A DNA stretch of 43,227 bases from Psychrobacter sp. UBA3962 (GCF_002385225.1 NZ_DGDC01000043.1:1-43227), one strand, 5' to 3'. Positions 34,361 through 43,077 are shown, counted from the first letter of the stretch. Program-made: numbers and translations. The notes: a model not told the origin generated them from the letters alone.

Positions 34361-35905
34361 ATGCAACAATTGAATCCAGCAGAAATCAGTCAACTGATTA
34401 AGCAGCGAATTCAAGACCTTGATACAGGTGCAACCGCTAAGAATGAAGGCACTATTGTCAAAGTATCTGATGGTATTGTACAGATTCATGGTCTTGAAGA
34501 TGCAATGTACGGTGAGATGATTGAGTTTGAAGGCGATGTCTATGGTATGGCATTGAACCTTGAACAAGACTCCGTAGGCGCGGTTGTTTTGGGTGATTAC
34601 CTAGGTCTTCAAGAAGGTCAAAAAGCTTACTGCACAGGCCGTATTTTAGAAGTACCAGTAGGTCCTGAATTATTAGGCCGCGTGGTTGACGCTTTGGGTA
34701 ACCCTATCGATGGTAAAGGCCCTATCAACGCTCAGCTAACTGATAAAGTAGAAAAAATTGCTCCAGGTGTTATTGCCCGTCAATCAGTTGATGAGCCAGT
34801 AATGACTGGTTATAAAGCGGTTGATACCATGATTCCAATCGGTCGTGGTCAGCGTGAGCTTATCATTGGTGACCGTCAGACTGGTAAAACAGCTTTAGCT
34901 ATTGACGCTATTATTGCTCAGAAAGATTCTGGTATTAAGTGTGTGTACGTAGCCATCGGTCAGAAACGCTCTACCATCGCTAACGTAGTACGTAAACTAG
35001 AAGAAACAGGCGCTTTAGCTTACACCACAGTTGTGGTTGCTTCAGCCTCTGAGCCAGCAGCGCTACAGTATATCGCTCCATACTCAGGTTGTACTATGGG
35101 TGAATACTTCCGTGACCGCGGTGAAGACGCGTTAATCGTTTATGATGACTTATCAAAACAAGCCGTAGCGTATCGTCAGATCTCACTACTATTACGTCGT
35201 CCACCAGGTCGTGAAGCTTATCCAGGTGACGTTTTCTATCTTCATTCACGTCTACTAGAGCGTGCTTCACGTGTAAACGCTGAGTATGTTGAAGAGTTCA
35301 CCAAGGGTGAAGTAAAAGGTAAAACCGGTTCTTTAACCGCTCTACCAATTATTGAAACTCAAGCCGGTGACGTATCTGCATTCGTACCAACTAACGTAAT
35401 TTCTATTACAGATGGTCAGATCTTCTTAGAATCAAGCTTATTTAACTCAGGTATTCGTCCTGCGGTTAACGCTGGTATTTCAGTATCACGTGTTGGTGGT
35501 GCTGCTCAGACTAAGATTATCAAAAAGCTATCAGGTGGTATTCGTACCGCATTGGCTCAGTATCGTGAATTGGCAGCGTTTGCTCAGTTCGCCTCTGACC
35601 TAGATGATGCTACTAAGCAACAGTTAGAACACGGTGAGCGTGTGACTGAACTGATGAAACAGAAGCAGTATGCTCCAATGTCAGTTGCTGAACAAGCCGC
35701 AGTTATCTATGCTTCTAACGAAGGTTATTTATCTGATATCCCAGTTGAAAAAATCGGCGCCTGGGAAGAAGCTTACCTACGTTACATGTATGACGAACAA
35801 GCTGATCTTATGAAAGAAATCAACGACACTGCAAATTACAATGATGATATTGCAGGCCGTTTGAAAGCTTCAGTTGAAACGTTCCTACAAAACCACACGT
35901 TCTAA
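34361..35905 (+). CDS. atpA: ATP synthase F1 subunit alpha
   Basis: The non-catalytic nucleotide-binding subunit, 514 residues. The P-loop GDRQTGKT lies near residue 170. The arginine finger region SLFNSGIRPAVNAGISVSRVGGAAQTK is intact. AAGGAAACAAGG precedes ATG 34361. It follows atpH after 170 bp. Confidence 0.98.
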   Translation: MQQLNPAEISQLIKQRIQDLDTGATAKNEGTIVKVSDGIVQIHGLEDAMYGEMIEFEGDVYGMALNLEQDSVGAVVLGDYLGLQEGQKAYCTGRILEVPVGPELLGRVVDALGNPIDGKGPINAQLTDKVEKIAPGVIARQSVDEPVMTGYKAVDTMIPIGRGQRELIIGDRQTGKTALAIDAIIAQKDSGIKCVYVAIGQKRSTIANVVRKLEETGALAYTTVVVASASEPAALQYIAPYSGCTMGEYFRDRGEDALIVYDDLSKQAVAYRQISLLLRRPPGREAYPGDVFYLHSRLLERASRVNAEYVEEFTKGEVKGKTGSLTALPIIETQAGDVSAFVPTNVISITDGQIFLESSLFNSGIRPAVNAGISVSRVGGAAQTKIIKKLSGGIRTALAQYRELAAFAQFASDLDDATKQQLEHGERVTELMKQKQYAPMSVAEQAAVIYASNEGYLSDIPVEKIGAWEEAYLRYMYDEQADLMKEINDTANYNDDIAGRLKASVETFLQNHTF

Positions 35906-35915
35906 ATAAACAAAG

Positions 35916-35940
35916 GTGCGATTAGTGAAGCTAATCGCAC
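35916..35940 (+). other. Strong hairpin in the atpA-atpG gap
   Basis: A perfect 10-bp stem GTGCGATTAG/CTAATCGCAC with a 5-base loop lies just after the atpA stop. The following TATTTG is too weak for an efficient terminator, and transcription must continue to atpG, so partial attenuation or 3'-end protection is more likely. Confidence 0.7.
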
Positions 35941-35999
35941 TATTTGAAATGTGTGTAATAGATTAACCCTCATTTAAACCCCGCCGAATTGGAAATGTT

Positions 36000-36878
36000 A
36001 TGGCAAGTTTAAAAGAAATTCGTGCTAAGGTTACTAGCATTAAAAGTACGCAGAAAATTACGCGTGCGATGCAGATGGTAGCCGCCAGTAAAATGCGCCG
36101 TGCTCAAGAGCGTATGGAAGTGGGTCGTCCTTATTCTGAAAATATGCGTCGTGTGGTGTCACACTTAGTAAACGCCTCTTCAGATTATAAGCACCCTTAT
36201 ATGACTAGCCGTCAGGTAAATCGTGTAGGCTATATCTTAGTGACTTCTGATCGTGGTTTGGCTGGTGGATTGAACATCAACTTGTTTAAACAGTTGATGC
36301 ATCATGTTCAAGAATTTCAAGACCAGTCTGTGCAAGCTGAGTTTGCTGTAATCGGCTCTAAAGGCGTTAGCTTTTTCAAGAGTTTTGGCGGCAAAGTAAC
36401 TTCAGCAGTCACTGATTATGGTGATAATCCTAGCTTTGAGCAATTAAATGCTCCAGTTCAAGCTATGCTTGATGATTATGCCAAAGGTCACTTAGATCGC
36501 ATTTATTTAGTTTACAATAAGTTTGTAAACGCAATGACACAAAAGCCAATGATTAGTCAGCTGGTTCCATTACCGCAAGATGCCATTGACTCAGACTCAG
36601 GTATCCGCACGGAAATTAACTGGGACTATATCTACGAGCCTGATGCCAAGACACTTGTCGATGGTTTACTTGGCCGTTATATCGAGTCTATCGTATATCA
36701 AGCGGTCATGGAAAACATTGCTTCAGAGCAATCAGCACGTATGGTAGCGATGAAAGCTGCTACTGATAATGCTGGTGACCTAATTAATGATTTACAGTTA
36801 GTTTATAACAAGCTGCGTCAAGCGGCAATTACCCGAGAGATTTCGGAAATTGTCGGCGGTGCTGCTGCTGTTTCCTAA
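36000..36878 (+). CDS. atpG: ATP synthase F1 subunit gamma
   Basis: The rotor shaft. The N-terminal helix KEIRAKVTSIKSTQKITRAMQMVAASKMRRAQ and the C-terminal helix SARMVAMKAATDNAGDLINDLQLVYNKLRQAAITREISEIVGGA are both intact, giving the antiparallel coiled coil. TSDRGLAGGLN is the conserved core motif. Length 292 (E. coli 287). atpD begins 39 bp later. Confidence 0.97.
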   Translation: MASLKEIRAKVTSIKSTQKITRAMQMVAASKMRRAQERMEVGRPYSENMRRVVSHLVNASSDYKHPYMTSRQVNRVGYILVTSDRGLAGGLNINLFKQLMHHVQEFQDQSVQAEFAVIGSKGVSFFKSFGGKVTSAVTDYGDNPSFEQLNAPVQAMLDDYAKGHLDRIYLVYNKFVNAMTQKPMISQLVPLPQDAIDSDSGIRTEINWDYIYEPDAKTLVDGLLGRYIESIVYQAVMENIASEQSARMVAMKAATDNAGDLINDLQLVYNKLRQAAITREISEIVGGAAAVS

Positions 36879-36917
36879 TTGACATACCTATATTTTTAGA
36901 AGTTCAAGGAGAACGCC

Positions 36918-38345
36918 ATGAGTAGCGGTCGTATAGTACAGATTATTGGCGCAGTTATTGACGTCGAGTTTAACCGCACTGACGTGCCTCAAATTTATGA
37001 CGCGTTGGTTGTAGATGGTACCGAAACCACACTAGAAGTTCAGCAGCAGTTGGGCGATGGTGTTGTACGTACTATTGCAATGGGATCTACTGAAGGTCTT
37101 AAGCGTGGTTTACCAGTAACTAACACTGGTGCCCCAATTACAGTTCCAGTAGGTGATGCGACTCTAGGTCGTATTATGGACGTTTTAGGTCGTCCAATTG
37201 ACGAACAAGGTCCAGTTAATTCTGAAGATCATTGGTCAATCCACCGTCAAGCGCCTTCTTATGATGAGCAAGCTAATAGTACTGACCTATTAGAAACCGG
37301 TATTAAAGTAATTGACTTACTTTGTCCGTTCGCTAAAGGTGGTAAAGTTGGTCTGTTCGGTGGTGCCGGTGTTGGTAAAACCGTAAACATGATGGAATTG
37401 ATTAACAACATCGCTCTTAAGCACTCAGGTTTATCAGTATTCGCTGGTGTGGGTGAGCGTACTCGTGAAGGTAACGACTTCTACCACGAGATGCAAGAAG
37501 CGGGCGTTGTTGATGTTGAAAACTTCACCAACTCAAAAGTTGCGATGGTTTACGGTCAGATGAATGAGCCACCAGGTAACCGTTTACGTGTTGCGCTAAC
37601 CGGTCTAACTATGGCTGAGTACTTCCGTGATCAAAAAGATGAAAACGGTAAAGGTAAGGACGTTCTATTATTCGTTGATAACATCTACCGCTACACACTA
37701 GCCGGTACTGAAGTATCAGCACTTCTAGGTCGTATGCCATCAGCAGTAGGTTATCAGCCTACACTAGCTGAAGAGATGGGTGTACTTCAAGAGCGTATTA
37801 CTTCAACTCAGACCGGTTCTATTACTTCTATCCAAGCGGTATACGTACCTGCGGATGACTTAACGGATCCATCACCAGCGACTACGTTTGCTCACTTAGA
37901 CGCGACAGTGGTACTAAGCCGTGACATCGCTTCACAAGGTATTTACCCTGCGATTGACCCACTAGACTCAACTTCACGTCAGCTAGATCCTCTAGTTATC
38001 GGTGAAGAGCACTATAAAGTGGCTCGTGGTGTTCAGGAAGTTCTACAGCGCTATAAAGAGCTGAAAGACATCATCGCGATTCTTGGTATGGATGAGCTTT
38101 CAGAAGAAGATAAGATGGTGGTATACCGCGCTCGTAAGATCCAGCGCTTCTTATCTCAGCCATTCCACGTAGCCGAAGTATTCACCGGTGCGCCTGGTAA
38201 ATACGTATCTCTACGTGACACCATCGCAAGCTTCCGTGATATCTTAGATGGTAAATATGATGATCTACCAGAACAAGCCTTCTATATGGCTGGTAGCATC
38301 GATGAAGTAGTGGCTAAAGCTGAAAAAATGAAGTCTGCAGCGTAA
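36918..38345 (+). CDS. atpD: ATP synthase F1 subunit beta
   Basis: The catalytic subunit, 475 residues. The P-loop GGAGVGKT, the GERTREGNDFYHEM segment with the catalytic Glu, and DNIYRYTLAGTEVSALLGRMPSAVGYQPTLAEEMG are all present. ATG 36918 has AAGGAGA upstream. The sequence is intact throughout. Confidence 0.98.
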   Translation: MSSGRIVQIIGAVIDVEFNRTDVPQIYDALVVDGTETTLEVQQQLGDGVVRTIAMGSTEGLKRGLPVTNTGAPITVPVGDATLGRIMDVLGRPIDEQGPVNSEDHWSIHRQAPSYDEQANSTDLLETGIKVIDLLCPFAKGGKVGLFGGAGVGKTVNMMELINNIALKHSGLSVFAGVGERTREGNDFYHEMQEAGVVDVENFTNSKVAMVYGQMNEPPGNRLRVALTGLTMAEYFRDQKDENGKGKDVLLFVDNIYRYTLAGTEVSALLGRMPSAVGYQPTLAEEMGVLQERITSTQTGSITSIQAVYVPADDLTDPSPATTFAHLDATVVLSRDIASQGIYPAIDPLDSTSRQLDPLVIGEEHYKVARGVQEVLQRYKELKDIIAILGMDELSEEDKMVVYRARKIQRFLSQPFHVAEVFTGAPGKYVSLRDTIASFRDILDGKYDDLPEQAFYMAGSIDEVVAKAEKMKSAA

Positions 38346-38390
38346 TTTAATCGCTAAGGCTTTAATAGTTTAATAGATAGTTGTTAAAAG

Positions 38391-38422
38391 GCATGGCAAA
38401 GTTGAAGTTAACTTTGTCATGC
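38391..38422 (+). other. Long hairpin in the atpD-atpC gap
   Basis: GCATGGCAAAGTT (38391-38403) pairs with 38410-38422 over 13 positions including one G-U pair, around a 6-base loop. There is no T-run. The gap is 160 bp; in E. coli it is about 20 bp. Confidence 0.7.
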
Positions 38423-38505
38423 TTAACAAGATATTAAATTATCGCCTATCCAAGTTTGATGTTAATATTAATTAGCAAGTTAATGAGTTTATAACGGAGA
38501 GTCGC

Positions 38506-38922
38506 ATGGCAACCTTACAGTGCCGAGTAGTTAGTGCTCGTGAAGAGATTTATACTGGCGAGATCAGTATGTTAATTGCGACGGGTAGTGAAGGAGAAGT
38601 GGGTATCCTAGCGGGTCACACCCCACTAATCACACTATTAAAGCCGGGCTCAATGAGAATCCAATTACCAGATGGTAGCGAAGAAGTTATCTATGTTTCT
38701 GGTGGGGTTTTAGAAGTTCAGCCTAAGCTTGTCACTGTACTTGCAGATACTGCAGTACGTGCAGATGACTTAGACGAAGCGAAGATTATTGAAGCTCGTA
38801 AACAAGCAGAGCAAATGCTTGTCAACCAGTCTGAAACTTTACAGACAAACGCTGCATTGGCTTCACTTGCAGAGTCTGTGGCACAGCTACAAACGATTAG
38901 AAAATATCGTAACCGTGCGTAA
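38506..38922 (+). CDS. atpC: ATP synthase F1 subunit epsilon
   Basis: The regulatory rotor subunit, 138 residues: an N-terminal beta-sandwich (VVSAREEIYTGE, GSEGEVGILAGHTPLITLLKPG) and a C-terminal helical hairpin (EAKIIEARKQAEQ...). ACGGAGAG precedes ATG 38506. It ends the operon before a good terminator. Confidence 0.97.
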   Translation: MATLQCRVVSAREEIYTGEISMLIATGSEGEVGILAGHTPLITLLKPGSMRIQLPDGSEEVIYVSGGVLEVQPKLVTVLADTAVRADDLDEAKIIEARKQAEQMLVNQSETLQTNAALASLAESVAQLQTIRKYRNRA

Positions 38923-38983
38923 GGTACTCTACACCAACCAGCGTCAACTGTTGAGTAAGTGTTAACTGCTTATCAAAATAATC

Positions 38984-39009
38984 AAACAGCCTATACTAGG
39001 CTGTTTTTT
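38984..39009 (+). terminator. Terminator of the atp operon
   Basis: A 10-bp perfect stem AAACAGCCTA/TAGGCTGTTT with a 3-base loop, followed by a T-run, about 60 bp after atpC. Confidence 0.9.
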
Positions 39010-39056
39010 TGTTATCAGTCATCGTAATAACCTACTGTTTATACTAGGAGTATAAA

Positions 39057-39073
39057 ACGACATTAAGTGTCGT
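39057..39073 (+). repeat. Left-end hairpin of the TnpB element
   Basis: ACGACA and TGTCGT pair around a 5-base loop. A third copy of the arm, CGACACT at 39113-39119, lies just before the tnpB start and can pair with AGTGTCG at 39066-39072 instead. Confidence 0.6.
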
Positions 39074-39125
39074 AAATTATCTTTAAAAGGTTGTTAGTTT
39101 AAGCTAATCTTGCGACACTAAGGCT

Positions 39126-40232
39126 ATGAGAACTCTCAAGCTGCGCATCAAAGACAAACATATAAAAGAGCTGAATCGTCTAAGCGGTTCGGTGAACTTT
39201 GTGTGGAACTATGTTAATGCGCTGTGCTTTGAGCATTTAAAACGTACCGGTAAGTTTTTTAGTGCTTATGATCTAAACCAGTACACTAAAGGTAGCGGTG
39301 AGTATTTAGGTCTACACAGCCAAACCTTACAAGCGATTAACGAAACTCACGCTAAATCTCGCAAGCAATTTAAAAAAGCCAAACTCAACTGGCGCACAAA
39401 CCGTCCTGATGCCAAACGCAAATCACTTGGGTGGATACCCTTTAAAAAGTCCGCTATCAAGTATTTAAATACAAGACGGACGGGTAAGAAAGCACTTAGA
39501 TCAACCATACAGCTATCCTTATCTAAAGGTCAGAAGTTAGTCATTGACGTGTTTGACAGCTACAACCTGTCTTTGTATCAAATCAACACGCTTGAGATAG
39601 TACAAGACAGCCGTAATCGTTGGTATGCGTGTATCACTGTTAAGGACTACCCTAAACAAGTAAGCGGTACGGGTAGTGTTGGCATTGACTTGGGCTTAAA
39701 AGAAGCTGCCACCACGTCAAACGGTGAAAAGCTAATTACTAAGCAAACTCAAAAATGGGCGCATAAATTAGCAACCGCCCAACGTGCCAAGAATAAAGAG
39801 CGTGTCAAAGCAATCCACGCCAAAATCAAAAATACAAGATTAGATTTAATTCATAAGTTCACCACCAAGCTTGTTGAAGACAATGCGTTAATTATTGTTG
39901 GTGATGTTAAATCACGCTCATTTACAAATAAGAAAGCCAACCTAGCTAAATCGACATACGATGCAGGTTGGTTTGAAATCAAACGGCAACTAGAATATAA
40001 ATGCAAGCATGCAGGTTGTCGTTTTGAGATAGTAAATGAGAGTTACACTACCCAGACCTGTTCGTGCTGTCATAAAATAAGTGATAGTAGTCCGAGAGGT
40101 AGAGCAGGTCTTGGAATAAGAGGATGGACTTGTGCTAAGTGTGGCACAAGGCATGATAGAGATATTAATGCTGCTAAGAACATCCTTGCGGTTGGGCTTG
40201 ACCGTCTAGCTGTAGGAATCCCCTCGGTTTAG
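39126..40232 (+). CDS. tnpB: RNA-guided endonuclease TnpB (OrfB)
   Basis: A 368-residue TnpB of the IS200/IS605 group, in other systems an RNA-guided DNA nuclease related to Cas12. The N-terminal domain begins LKLRIKDKHIKELNRLSGSVNFVWNYVN. RuvC-I has Asp188 in GIDLGLKEA; RuvC-III has Asp346 in HDRDINAAKNIL. The zinc ribbon has Cys312, Cys315, Cys336 and Cys339. The RuvC-II segment reads LIIVGDVKSRSF (253-264), lacking the canonical Glu of ED-type motifs. Glu305 in VNESYTTQTCSCC could substitute. The protein appears full length and undamaged. ATG 39126 is poorly served (AAGG only two bases away), so translation may be weak or controlled. The stop codon lies inside the right-end hairpin. Confidence 0.93.
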   Translation: MRTLKLRIKDKHIKELNRLSGSVNFVWNYVNALCFEHLKRTGKFFSAYDLNQYTKGSGEYLGLHSQTLQAINETHAKSRKQFKKAKLNWRTNRPDAKRKSLGWIPFKKSAIKYLNTRRTGKKALRSTIQLSLSKGQKLVIDVFDSYNLSLYQINTLEIVQDSRNRWYACITVKDYPKQVSGTGSVGIDLGLKEAATTSNGEKLITKQTQKWAHKLATAQRAKNKERVKAIHAKIKNTRLDLIHKFTTKLVEDNALIIVGDVKSRSFTNKKANLAKSTYDAGWFEIKRQLEYKCKHAGCRFEIVNESYTTQTCSCCHKISDSSPRGRAGLGIRGWTCAKCGTRHDRDINAAKNILAVGLDRLAVGIPSV

Positions 40233-40249
40233 CGAGGGGAGGGAGTCAA
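40100..40249 (+). ncRNA. Probable omega RNA (reRNA) at the TnpB right end
   Basis: TnpB guide RNAs are made from the 3' part of tnpB and the right end, with the guide taken from DNA just beyond the element. Here the right-end hairpin CCCCTCG/CGAGGGG (40220-40239, loop GTTTAG) overlaps the tnpB stop. The 5' limit is arbitrary. The guide in this copy would begin near 40250, in the bfmR leader. Confidence 0.5.
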
Positions 40250-40274
40250 GTGCTAAGATTAAGTATATTACTAA

Positions 40275-40302
40275 TTACATTATGGATTAATTTATATATA
40301 CT
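40275..40302 (+). promoter_or_regulatory. Putative bfmR promoter
   Basis: TTACAT, 16 bp, TATACT. It lies about 85 bp before bfmR and just outside the right end of the TnpB element. Confidence 0.45.
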
Positions 40303-40386
40303 AAGGGTTGTAATGGTTTATTAATATCCAAATGGAACATATTTATAAGACCCTGATTAAGGTTTCATTTTTTTGAGGAAATAATA

Positions 40387-41103
40387 ATGTCTATAAGTGA
40401 AGAAGAGCAAACCCCACGAATTTTGATTGTTGAAGATGATGAGCGTCTGGCCATATTAACCCAAGACTATTTGGTTAAGAATGGTATGGATGTGGCTATT
40501 GAGACTGATGGTAACCGTGCGATTCGCCGTATCATCAATGAACAACCTGATTTGGTAGTTCTAGATGTGATGTTGCCAGGTAGTGATGGTTTGACGGTTT
40601 GTCGTGAAGTCCGCCCACACTATCATAGCCCTATCTTGATGTTGACTGCCCGCACAGAAGACATGGACCAAGTATTAGGTCTAGAAATGGGTGCAGATGA
40701 CTATGTGGCCAAGCCTGCACAGCCGCGCGTTCTATTGGCTCGTATCCGTGCCTTATTACGCCGCTCTGAAAATGCCCCTTCTGAAGAAGTACCACAGCGT
40801 CTAGAGTTTGGTGAATTGGTTATTGATAATGGTGGCCGCTCAGTGACTCTAAATGGTGAGTTGGTTGACTTTACCAGTGCTGAATATGATCTTCTATGGT
40901 TATTGGCTTCTAACGCAGGTCGTATCTTATCTCGTGAAGATATCTTCGAGCGTCTACGTGGTATTGAGTATGATGGTCAAGACCGTTCAATTGACGTACG
41001 TATCTCACGTATTCGTCCTAAGATTGGCGATGATCCAGAAAATCCAAAACGTATTAAAACCGTTCGTAGTAAAGGCTATTTGTTTGTTAAAGAAGGCAGC
41101 TAA
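40387..41103 (+). CDS. bfmR: OmpR-family response regulator BfmR/RstA type
   Basis: A 238-residue response regulator. The receiver domain has the acidic pair in ILIVEDDERL, the phospho-acceptor Asp60 in LVVLDVMLPGSDG, and Lys109 in DDYVAKPAQPR. The C-terminal winged helix is of OmpR type (DFTSAEYDLLWLLASNAGRILSREDIFERLRG...RSIDVRISRIRPKIGDDP...VRSKGYLF). As I recall it, Acinetobacter BfmR is almost identical in length and wording, including the GNRAIRRII segment; RstA is the E. coli counterpart. BfmR governs envelope and biofilm genes in Acinetobacter; here the regulon is inferred. ATG 40387 has GAGGA upstream. A terminator separates it from bfmS. Confidence 0.93.
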   Translation: MSISEEEQTPRILIVEDDERLAILTQDYLVKNGMDVAIETDGNRAIRRIINEQPDLVVLDVMLPGSDGLTVCREVRPHYHSPILMLTARTEDMDQVLGLEMGADDYVAKPAQPRVLLARIRALLRRSENAPSEEVPQRLEFGELVIDNGGRSVTLNGELVDFTSAEYDLLWLLASNAGRILSREDIFERLRGIEYDGQDRSIDVRISRIRPKIGDDPENPKRIKTVRSKGYLFVKEGS

Positions 41104-41162
41104 GCCACTTTATTTAGCTACAAGCCTTAAAGTGAGTAATCAACTGATTGCTCATTAGTTTT

Positions 41163-41194
41163 AAAAGGTCAGCTTTAGGCTGACCTTTTTATTA
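41163..41194 (+). terminator. Terminator between bfmR and bfmS
   Basis: An 11-bp stem AAAAGGTCAGC/GCTGACCTTTT with a 5-base loop and T-run, about 60 bp after bfmR. It suggests that bfmS is expressed by read-through or from its own promoter in the 41195-41385 stretch. Confidence 0.88.
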
Positions 41195-41385
41195 TTTAGA
41201 GTTTTGATACTAGCACTACATTAGTGACGATATTTCTACAAATCTATTTTTACAACAACAAAATATAAAATTATAGAGCGTTGTTAACTCTATATAATTT
41301 AGGCTGGACTCTGGACCATTGCAGGTGTAGGTTAACCACTCGATTTAGGGTAAACTAGGACAAAATTAAATTTATTAGATTTCGT

Positions 41386-43077
41386 ATGCCAATATTCTCA
41401 TCATTAAAACACAGTATTTTTCTACGTATCTACGCAGGGCTGCTATTGGTCTGTCTATTTGTGGCGCTTTTTGCTCAATTATTGGTAGACACCATCAATA
41501 AAGAACGCGTTCAGGCTTATCGAGAGAATGTGGCTACGGGGGCCCTGTATCTGGTCAGTTCTGGCTTGCAGCAACAGTCCTCTGAAACCCAGCGTGAATA
41601 TTGGCTCAATGATATCAGTCAATTATTTGGCAATAATTTTAGCATTCAGCCCGAGTCGAAAATCGATTTTAAAGCCAGTGAACTAAAACGCTTAGAAGAG
41701 AATAAAACCGTAGTTCGCTATGTGGCACAGCCTACTTATGCCGATATTTTTCATCCTATTGAGGGCGAAGATAACGTCATAACCGTCCGCATCAGTAAAG
41801 TTACCGAACAGCAGGTTCGAGCAATGGCGGTACTTCTGCTGAATGATTTGTCCTACTACAAGGACCTATCAAGCAAAAGGCAGCGTCTTGATGAGATCTC
41901 TAAGCAGTTTGCTTTCCCTTTGAGCATTGAAAACATTGTTGATTTAGAGTTGGATGACGATCAACTGCGCCGTTTGGACAGAGATGAAGTGGTGATGCTG
42001 TTTCGAGACAGTACCCGCTCCGATGACTCGTCTATTAAGATCATTGCGCCGTCTGAACTTGAGAATATGGCAGTGGTTATTGGTCCGGTTAGCTTGTTTA
42101 AATGGTTTCCGTTTAATCTGATTATTAGTGTGGTGTTAATTAGCATGTTCCTCATTAGTTTGGGGGTTTATGCCTTAATTTTCCCACTAGAGCGTAAACT
42201 GCAATTGATTCAATCTGGGGTCAATGAGGTTGGGGATGGTAATTTAGACACTCGGGTGCAAGTGGTGGGTCAAGATGAGATTGCCCGTTTGGCGGCTACC
42301 TTTAACGCCATGACCGAGCACATTAAACGCCTTATTGAGTCTCAGCGTGAACTAACCCGTGCGGTGTCGCATGAGTTAAGAACCCCTGTGGCTCGTATTC
42401 GATTCGCAGTTGATATGTTGGCGGATACTGATGATCAAGAGTCGCGTGAGATGCAGCGTGATTATATTGACCAAGATATTGAGGCCTTAAATGGTCTAAT
42501 TGATGAGATTTTGACTTACGCTAAGCTGGAAGAGGGCTCTCCTAAACTAGATCTTGAGCCGGTCAGTTTAAAAGATCTGGTGGATCAAATTGTGCGTGAA
42601 ACCAATGCTTTAGGTAAGCCTATTGAAGTCGTTGGTATCTCACCTTCAGCGAAGGTAACGGCTGTGGCGGATAGACGTTACCTTCACCGTGTGGTGCAGA
42701 ACTTAGCGGGTAACGCCCTGCGCTATGCAGAGTCGAAAATTATCATCAGTGCCGGCGTACGCAAAGGCGAAGCTTACGTCAGTGTAGAGGATGATGGCCA
42801 CGGTATTCCTGAGGAAGATAGAGACAAGGTGTTCGTGCCTTTTGCGCGCTTGGATGACAGCCGTACCCGCGCTTCCGGAGGGTATGGGCTAGGACTGTCG
42901 ATTGTGTCCAGAATTGCCTTCTGGTTTAACGGAAAAATGTCGGTTGACGAAAGTCCGAAACTGGGTGGAGCACGCTTCACTATGCGCTGGCCCATTAAGC
43001 CCTTGGCACAAACTATCTCGGCAGACCAATTGACTCAAGAAAAAGGCGCTCGCAAAATCATTGAAACCGAGGATTAG
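41386..43077 (+). CDS. bfmS: Sensor histidine kinase BfmS/RstB type
   Basis: An inner-membrane kinase of 563 residues. Membrane helix 1 is about 12-34, the periplasmic sensor about 35-240, and helix 2 about 243-266; a HAMP linker runs to about 320. The phospho-acceptor His329 lies in AVSHELRTPVARIRF. The ATPase domain has the N box (NLAGNALRYAE, 439-449), DDGHGIPEEDRDKVFVPFARLDD and GGYGLGLSIV. The partner regulator lies immediately upstream. The periplasmic domain shows no sensor family I recognise. Closest in architecture to BfmS of Acinetobacter and RstB of E. coli. Confidence 0.93.
   Translation: MPIFSSLKHSIFLRIYAGLLLVCLFVALFAQLLVDTINKERVQAYRENVATGALYLVSSGLQQQSSETQREYWLNDISQLFGNNFSIQPESKIDFKASELKRLEENKTVVRYVAQPTYADIFHPIEGEDNVITVRISKVTEQQVRAMAVLLLNDLSYYKDLSSKRQRLDEISKQFAFPLSIENIVDLELDDDQLRRLDRDEVVMLFRDSTRSDDSSIKIIAPSELENMAVVIGPVSLFKWFPFNLIISVVLISMFLISLGVYALIFPLERKLQLIQSGVNEVGDGNLDTRVQVVGQDEIARLAATFNAMTEHIKRLIESQRELTRAVSHELRTPVARIRFAVDMLADTDDQESREMQRDYIDQDIEALNGLIDEILTYAKLEEGSPKLDLEPVSLKDLVDQIVRETNALGKPIEVVGISPSAKVTAVADRRYLHRVVQNLAGNALRYAESKIIISAGVRKGEAYVSVEDDGHGIPEEDRDKVFVPFARLDDSRTRASGGYGLGLSIVSRIAFWFNGKMSVDESPKLGGARFTMRWPIKPLAQTISADQLTQEKGARKIIETED

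Larger units (their letters stand above)
39040..40250 (+). mobile_element. IS200/IS605-type element carrying only tnpB
   Basis: The element consists of a left-end hairpin (39057-39073), tnpB, and a right-end hairpin (40220-40239) followed by GTCAAG. No tnpA transposase lies next to it, so it would depend on a transposase supplied elsewhere. The right limit near 40249 is a guess from the usual TCAA-like end; the left limit is uncertain by some tens of bases. The insertion sits between the atp terminator and bfmR and breaks no gene. Confidence 0.7.

Noticed and set aside
39040..40250. TnpB gene as part of a Cas12 or defence system
   Set aside because: No CRISPR array or other defence genes nearby; the end hairpins and size fit an ordinary IS200/IS605-type element.
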